Positions 59,936 through 64,000 of a DNA stretch of 64,000 nt are shown one piece after another. Each line of letters begins with the position of its first letter. Position 1 is the first letter of the stretch. Source of the stretch: DASQDN01 sp963825845 (GTDB lineage Bacteria; Acidobacteriota; Terriglobia; Bryobacterales; Bryobacteraceae); contig CAWGVL010000075.1 of the NCBI GenBank assembly GCA_963825845.1, forward strand, positions 94,650 to 158,649. Direction: 5' to 3'. The notes under the pieces are model-generated. The model was not told the origin of the DNA, ran no database searches, and worked only from the letters and a program-made list of their open reading frames with translations. The position numbers and the translations under genes were made by a program.

Positions 59936-62227
59936 ATGCATTGGCGTTTGGCTGCACTGCTGCTCCTCGGCGTTGGCTTCGTTTCGGGGCAGACGACGGC
60001 GATCGTGCGCGGCGATGTCGCCGATGCCCAGGGCTCACCCGCTGCGGGTGCCGTCGTGCGTCTCGAGAACGTACTGACCGGCTTCTCCCGACAAGTCACG
60101 ACGGAGGAGAATGGCTCCTTCCAAATCAGCAATATTCCGCTGCAAAGCTATGTAATCACGTTTTTGAAAGACGGATTCGCGCCCTTTTCACAGCCAATCT
60201 CGCTTCGTACGAACGTCCCGCAAGAAATCAAAATCCGCCTGGAAGTTGCAACTCAGTTAACTCGCGTAGAGGTGACGGCAACCGACATCGCCGCTCTGGT
60301 CGATCCTGAGGGTACGGGCACCCGGACGGAACTGAATGCCGCCGCGATGAACCAACTCCCGGTGGCTCCAACGAGTCGCGGCCTGGAATCGGTTCTGTTG
60401 ACCTTCCCGGGTTTCGCCGCCAACGCGAACGGCGCTATTCACCCGCGTGGGGCCCATAACCAGATGACGTACGTGATTGACGGGATGCCGGTCAGCGATC
60501 AGTTGACCGGCGCGTTTGCGAACGCCGTGGATCCGTCTATCGTCCAGACGGTCGAGCTATTTACCGGTAATGTCCCAGCCGAATACGGCAACAAGGTGTC
60601 AGGCGTGGCGGTGATCACAACGCGTTCAGGAATGGGGACCGGGCGGCGTTTCTCCGGCAGCACGCAGGTTACGGCGGCCCAATTCGACACCCTGGCCAGC
60701 GTTACGCAAATCGCGGGCGGGACGGACAAATGGGGGTATTTCGGTTCGTTCAACGCGCTGAAGAGCAACCGCTATCTCGACCAGGTGTCGCTCGATAACC
60801 TTCATAACGGCGGCAACTCCGAGCGGTCGTTCTTCCGCGCCGATTATCAGGCTTCATCGCGCGATCAGCTTCGATTCAGCCTGATCAGCGGACGATCGTC
60901 GTTCGAGATAGCGAATCTTCGATCACAGCACGCACATGGTCAGGATCAGCGGCAAGCGCTGCGGGATGTGTCTTTCTCGACGGGATGGCTGCACACGATC
61001 AATTCGCGGACGACCGTCGATGCAATGGCTTCGTTTCGCAAAGCGGAGGCTGAACTCATCCCGAGCGCGGGTGATTTCCCGGTCACCGCGTCGCAGGATC
61101 GCAGTTCGTCAACGTATACGACCGGTGTGCGCTTGAATCGTGACACTGGACGGCACTCATTGCGGACCGGAGTCGATTACCAGCACTTTCCGGTACGAGA
61201 ACGGTTTACGTTCGGCGCGGCCGAATTCCTCTTCGCGAAGGCCCGGGCAGGGGACCTGTATAGCTCATTTGCGCAAGACACGCTGCGACTGGGCCGATGG
61301 ACGGTGACGCTCGGACTCCGGTTCGATGCGTATCGATTCCTGAGCGAAGGCAATCAACTACAGCCGAGGGTCGGAGTCGCCTACCATCTGCGCGAGACAG
61401 GTACAGTTCTCCGAGCCTCTTACAACAGAACCTATCAAACCCCTCCAAACGAGAACCTGCTGCTGTCCAGCTCGGAGGAGGCCGCAACCTGGCTGAATCG
61501 CGCGTTCGTAATCATCCGGCCTGAACGTCAGAACGTGTACGAAGTCGGACTGCAGCAGGGTATCGGCAGATGGGCGAGCGTCAATGGAGCCTTTTACCAC
61601 AAGGATTCCCGCGATCTTCAGGACAACGACAATTTCCTGAATACGGGGATCATCTTCCCGACCTCGCTTGCACAGTCTCGAACCAATGGCGCAGAGGGCC
61701 GCATTACCGTTCTACCCGGCCGTCGAATATCGGGGTCATTGAGCCTGACACACTTCCACACGATCGTGACTCCTCCCTTCACAGGAGGACTGTTCGTGGG
61801 CAGTTCGGCAGTTGACCAGCTCTCGCTTGGGCCGTTCGTCATCGACCACGATCAGGTCCTGGGCGCTCAGGGCAATGTGCAGTACAACGTACGACGCAAT
61901 CTGTGGATCAGCGGGTCGGTGCGGCACGACACCGGACTCGTGTCGAATCCGTCCGACCCTGCGGTGGTCAGCAAGGACCCGGATTACGCAGATCTGCTGC
62001 CGTACGTGAACCTGGCATCCAATCCCCCGCGAGTGCGGCCCAGGACGATCACTGACCTGGCCGTCGGCTACGAGCGGTATCGGGATGACCGCCGCGCCTG
62101 GGAAGCCGTATTTCAGATCTCGAACATGACGAACCAGACGGCGCTCTACAACTTCCAGTCGCTGTTTGTCGGCACCCGTCTGGTTCAACCTCGGACCGCG
62201 TCTGTCAGGCTCCGCTGGTATTTCTGA
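59936..62227 (+). CDS. TonB-dependent receptor-like outer-membrane protein
   Basis: Protein of 763 residues with a signal peptide (AALLLLGVGFVSGQTT) and an N-terminal CarboxypepD_reg domain (GDVADAQGSPAAGAVVRLEN, NGSFQISNIPLQSY). The plug domain has QLPVAPTSRGLESVLLTFPG and MTYVIDGMPVSDQLTGAFAN. Beta-barrel strands follow to the end (RLRWYF, final Phe as in outer-membrane proteins). Typical of Acidobacteriota SusC-like proteins that import oligosaccharides or other large substrates with TonB energy. No substrate can be read. It is convergent with the PIG-L gene; the ends overlap by 23 bases. Confidence 0.85.
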   Translation: MHWRLAALLLLGVGFVSGQTTAIVRGDVADAQGSPAAGAVVRLENVLTGFSRQVTTEENGSFQISNIPLQSYVITFLKDGFAPFSQPISLRTNVPQEIKIRLEVATQLTRVEVTATDIAALVDPEGTGTRTELNAAAMNQLPVAPTSRGLESVLLTFPGFAANANGAIHPRGAHNQMTYVIDGMPVSDQLTGAFANAVDPSIVQTVELFTGNVPAEYGNKVSGVAVITTRSGMGTGRRFSGSTQVTAAQFDTLASVTQIAGGTDKWGYFGSFNALKSNRYLDQVSLDNLHNGGNSERSFFRADYQASSRDQLRFSLISGRSSFEIANLRSQHAHGQDQRQALRDVSFSTGWLHTINSRTTVDAMASFRKAEAELIPSAGDFPVTASQDRSSSTYTTGVRLNRDTGRHSLRTGVDYQHFPVRERFTFGAAEFLFAKARAGDLYSSFAQDTLRLGRWTVTLGLRFDAYRFLSEGNQLQPRVGVAYHLRETGTVLRASYNRTYQTPPNENLLLSSSEEAATWLNRAFVIIRPERQNVYEVGLQQGIGRWASVNGAFYHKDSRDLQDNDNFLNTGIIFPTSLAQSRTNGAEGRITVLPGRRISGSLSLTHFHTIVTPPFTGGLFVGSSAVDQLSLGPFVIDHDQVLGAQGNVQYNVRRNLWISGSVRHDTGLVSNPSDPAVVSKDPDYADLLPYVNLASNPPRVRPRTITDLAVGYERYRDDRRAWEAVFQISNMTNQTALYNFQSLFVGTRLVQPRTASVRLRWYF

Positions 62228-62970
62228 CGAGCGGCCCCAGCAATTCCTGCAAACGTGGCGACTGCGGGTAGGGATGGCATCGATATTGCCGGAATCCTTC
62301 GCCATACGTTAGGCCCCCCAACGGGCCGCGATCTCTTGTCCACTGTTCCATCGTCTCGATGTAGTTGTCCATCCCATGATGCTTCTGCAGCCAGGCGCGC
62401 TGGCTCTCGTGGCTGGCCAGCATGCGCTTCTTCAGCTCCATATGCTCGCGCGACATCGACGATGAAATCCGGCGTGACCGTACGGCCCTCTCTGTCGCGG
62501 CCTTCGTCGGGATCGAGGAAGTACAGGTGTGGGATTCGACCCAGCACCGGCGCATCGCCGCTCTGATAATTCGGCGCGGGCGCGGCGAAACATGCGTCGC
62601 GCACAAGCGAGCTCGTGGCCTCGTGATCGCAGTGATAATCGACCGGGGAAGACGTCAGCACGATATCCGGCTGCGCCCTCCGCATCAGTTCGGTGACGCG
62701 TCTGCGGGATGGGTCATCGTTGAAGATCGCCAGATCGCGGAATTCGGCGCAAACGTAGGTAGCGCCAATCATTTCGGCCGCGCGACGCGCCTCTTCGCGC
62801 CGCATGGCGGAAATGGTTTCGGCGTCGTACTCGGCGGTTCCGCAGTCTCCCGCGGTCATGGTCACGATCGTAATGGAATGCCCCTGGCGTGAGAGGTGGG
62901 CCAGTGTGCCGGCGGCCAGGATCTCCAGGTCGTCAGGATGGGCGTGTATAGCAAGGATTCGCACTGTCAT
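62205..62970 (-). CDS. PIG-L family N-deacetylase (one frameshift)
   Basis: Zinc-dependent deacetylase of the PIG-L/LmbE group, about 254 residues. N-terminal ILAIHAHPDDLEILAAGTLA has the metal-binding HPDD; a second His/Asp motif reads SSPVDYHCDHEATSSLV. Near 62450 the frame breaks; continuing in the next frame gives REHMELKKRMLASHESQRAW, KHHGMDNYIETMEQW and GLTYGEGFRQYR, then stop at 62205. The other frame reads on as low-quality protein to 62185. Family members deacetylate GlcNAc-containing lipids or small GlcNAc-thiol conjugates. Metal ligands are all in the undamaged part. Confidence 0.8.
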
Positions 62971-62984
62971 AAACTAGTCTTTTC

Positions 62985-64000
62985 ATGCCCCTGAAAAGCT
63001 ACACCATCACACAGGGCAGGGATCGTGCTCCGGCGCGCTCCATGCTCAAGGCTATCGGATTCACCGATGAGGACCTGAAAAAGCCTATTATCGGCATCGC
63101 GAACACATGGATTGAAACGATGCCTTGCAACTACAACCTTCGCGACCTCGCCGTAAAGGTGAAAGAGGGTGTGCGGGCCGCCGGCGGGACGCCGATGGAG
63201 TTCAACACGATCGCAATCAGCGACGGCGTCACGATGGGCACGGAAGGGATGAAGGCGTCGCTGGTGAGCCGCGACCTGATTGCCGATTCGATCGAACTCG
63301 TGGCCCGCGGGCACATGTTCGACGGCATCGTAGCGCTGGTCGCCTGCGACAAGACGATGCCCGGCGCCGCCATGGCGCTGCTGCGCCTTAACGTTCCCGG
63401 CGTAATCCTGTACGGCGGCACGATCATGCCGGGTGAGTACAAGGGTCGCGCGCTGACGGTGCAGGACGTCTTCGAAGCCGTCGGGGCGAACGCGGCCGGA
63501 AAGATCAGCGACGAGGAACTGCGCCAGATCGAAGATCGCGCCTGTCCGGGAGCGGGCGCATGCGGCGGCCAGTTCACGGCGAACACGATGGCTACGGTCA
63601 TGGAGATGATCGGTCTGTCGGCGATCGGTACCGCCTGCTACGCCCGCAGGTCGATCCCAAGAAGGAAGAGCGTCGCTTTCCGCTGCGGGAAGTCGTCATG
63701 AAGGCGGTCCGGGACGGGCTCAAGCCGCGCTCCATCGCCACTCGCACCGCCTTTGAGAACGCGATCGCGTCGGTTGGCAGCACCGGCGGTTCGACGAACG
63801 CCGTGCTGCACTTGCTTGCGATGGCTCGCGAGGCCGGAGTGGAACTGAAGATCGACGATTTCCAGAGTCAGCAGCCGGACTCCGCTGATTGGTTGATCTG
63901 AAGCCGGCCGGCGACTTCGTGGCGAACGATGTCGACAAAGCGGGCGGCTGGCCGGTGGTCGCGAAGCGACTGGTGGACGGCGGGGAGTTGGGCCCCGATG
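62985..64000 (+). CDS. ilvD: Dihydroxy-acid dehydratase, start only (two frameshifts)
   Basis: IlvD-type dehydratase (branched-chain amino acid synthesis: 2,3-dihydroxyisovalerate to 2-oxoisovalerate). The first frame gives KPIIGIANTWIETMPCNYNL, GTPMEFNTIAISDGVTMGTE, LVACDKTMPGAAMALL (Fe-S cluster Cys) and ACPGAGACGGQFTANTM. Near 63650 one base is wrong and the reading continues VDPKKEERRFPLREVVMKAV and SVGSTGGSTNAVLHLL. Near 63892 a second break precedes DLKPAGDFVANDVDKAGGWP. The gene runs past the window edge. As an essential biosynthetic gene with two isolated indels, it is a good test case for the assembly-error hypothesis. Confidence 0.85.

Overview
The window looks like a chromosomal piece of an Acidobacteriota member, probably of the Solibacter/Bryobacter kind. 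This is inferred from gene content, with no database search: a GWxTD-domain protein, TonB-type barrels with carboxypeptidase-regulatory-like N-termini, secreted TPR-CHAT and FecR proteins, tandem secreted TlpA-like redoxins, a predicted WaaA-LpxK fusion, and two likely selenoproteins. Many genes encode signal peptides or lipoboxes, so the cell is Gram-negative in architecture.

Layout. 1-620 holds an orphan group II intron domain V. 0.6-20 kb is a surface-polysaccharide cluster: five GT2-type glycosyltransferases (one fused to a methyltransferase and a polysaccharide deacetylase), a GT39-like membrane enzyme, an NAD-sugar epimerase, a methyltransferase, a Wzm/Wzt-like ABC exporter, a TPR lipoprotein and a secreted beta-helix/LamG protein. 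20-30 kb is accessory and decaying: a broken histidine kinase, a large unrecognised protein built of repeated barrel and helix-turn-helix units, a broken M20 peptidase, a thioredoxin-like gene with an in-frame TGA at the first redox Cys, a glucosidase, an IS6-family remnant, an excisionase-like gene and tRNA-Arg(CCG). 30-48 kb carries redoxins, a metallopeptidase, glucarate dehydratase, an outer-membrane protein, the GWxTD protein, a TPR-CHAT protein, an AhpD-like gene with TGA at the second redox Cys, an HMA protein, a metallohydrolase, a SelA-like PLP enzyme, a FecR protein, a ThDP enzyme and a cupin. 48.5-52 kb is a tyrosine recombinase unit and gene debris. 52-64 kb returns to housekeeping and envelope genes: UshA-type nucleotidase, cyclophilin, WaaA-LpxK, a sensor kinase, a TonB-type receptor, a PIG-L deacetylase and IlvD (cut by the window edge).

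Two things stand out. (1) Two independent selenocysteine candidates (24705-25271 and 41533-42138). Each has TGA exactly at a CxxC cysteine and a hairpin of bacterial SECIS geometry 16-17 nt downstream; the second has a GGTC loop. (2) At least fifteen single-base frame breaks in otherwise well conserved genes, including ilvD, waaA-lpxK, ushA-like and most glycosyltransferases. They are too widespread and too clean to be ordinary pseudogenes, which suggests uncorrected indels in the assembly. Coordinates for those genes are given for the reconstructed full-length reading, with the break position stated.
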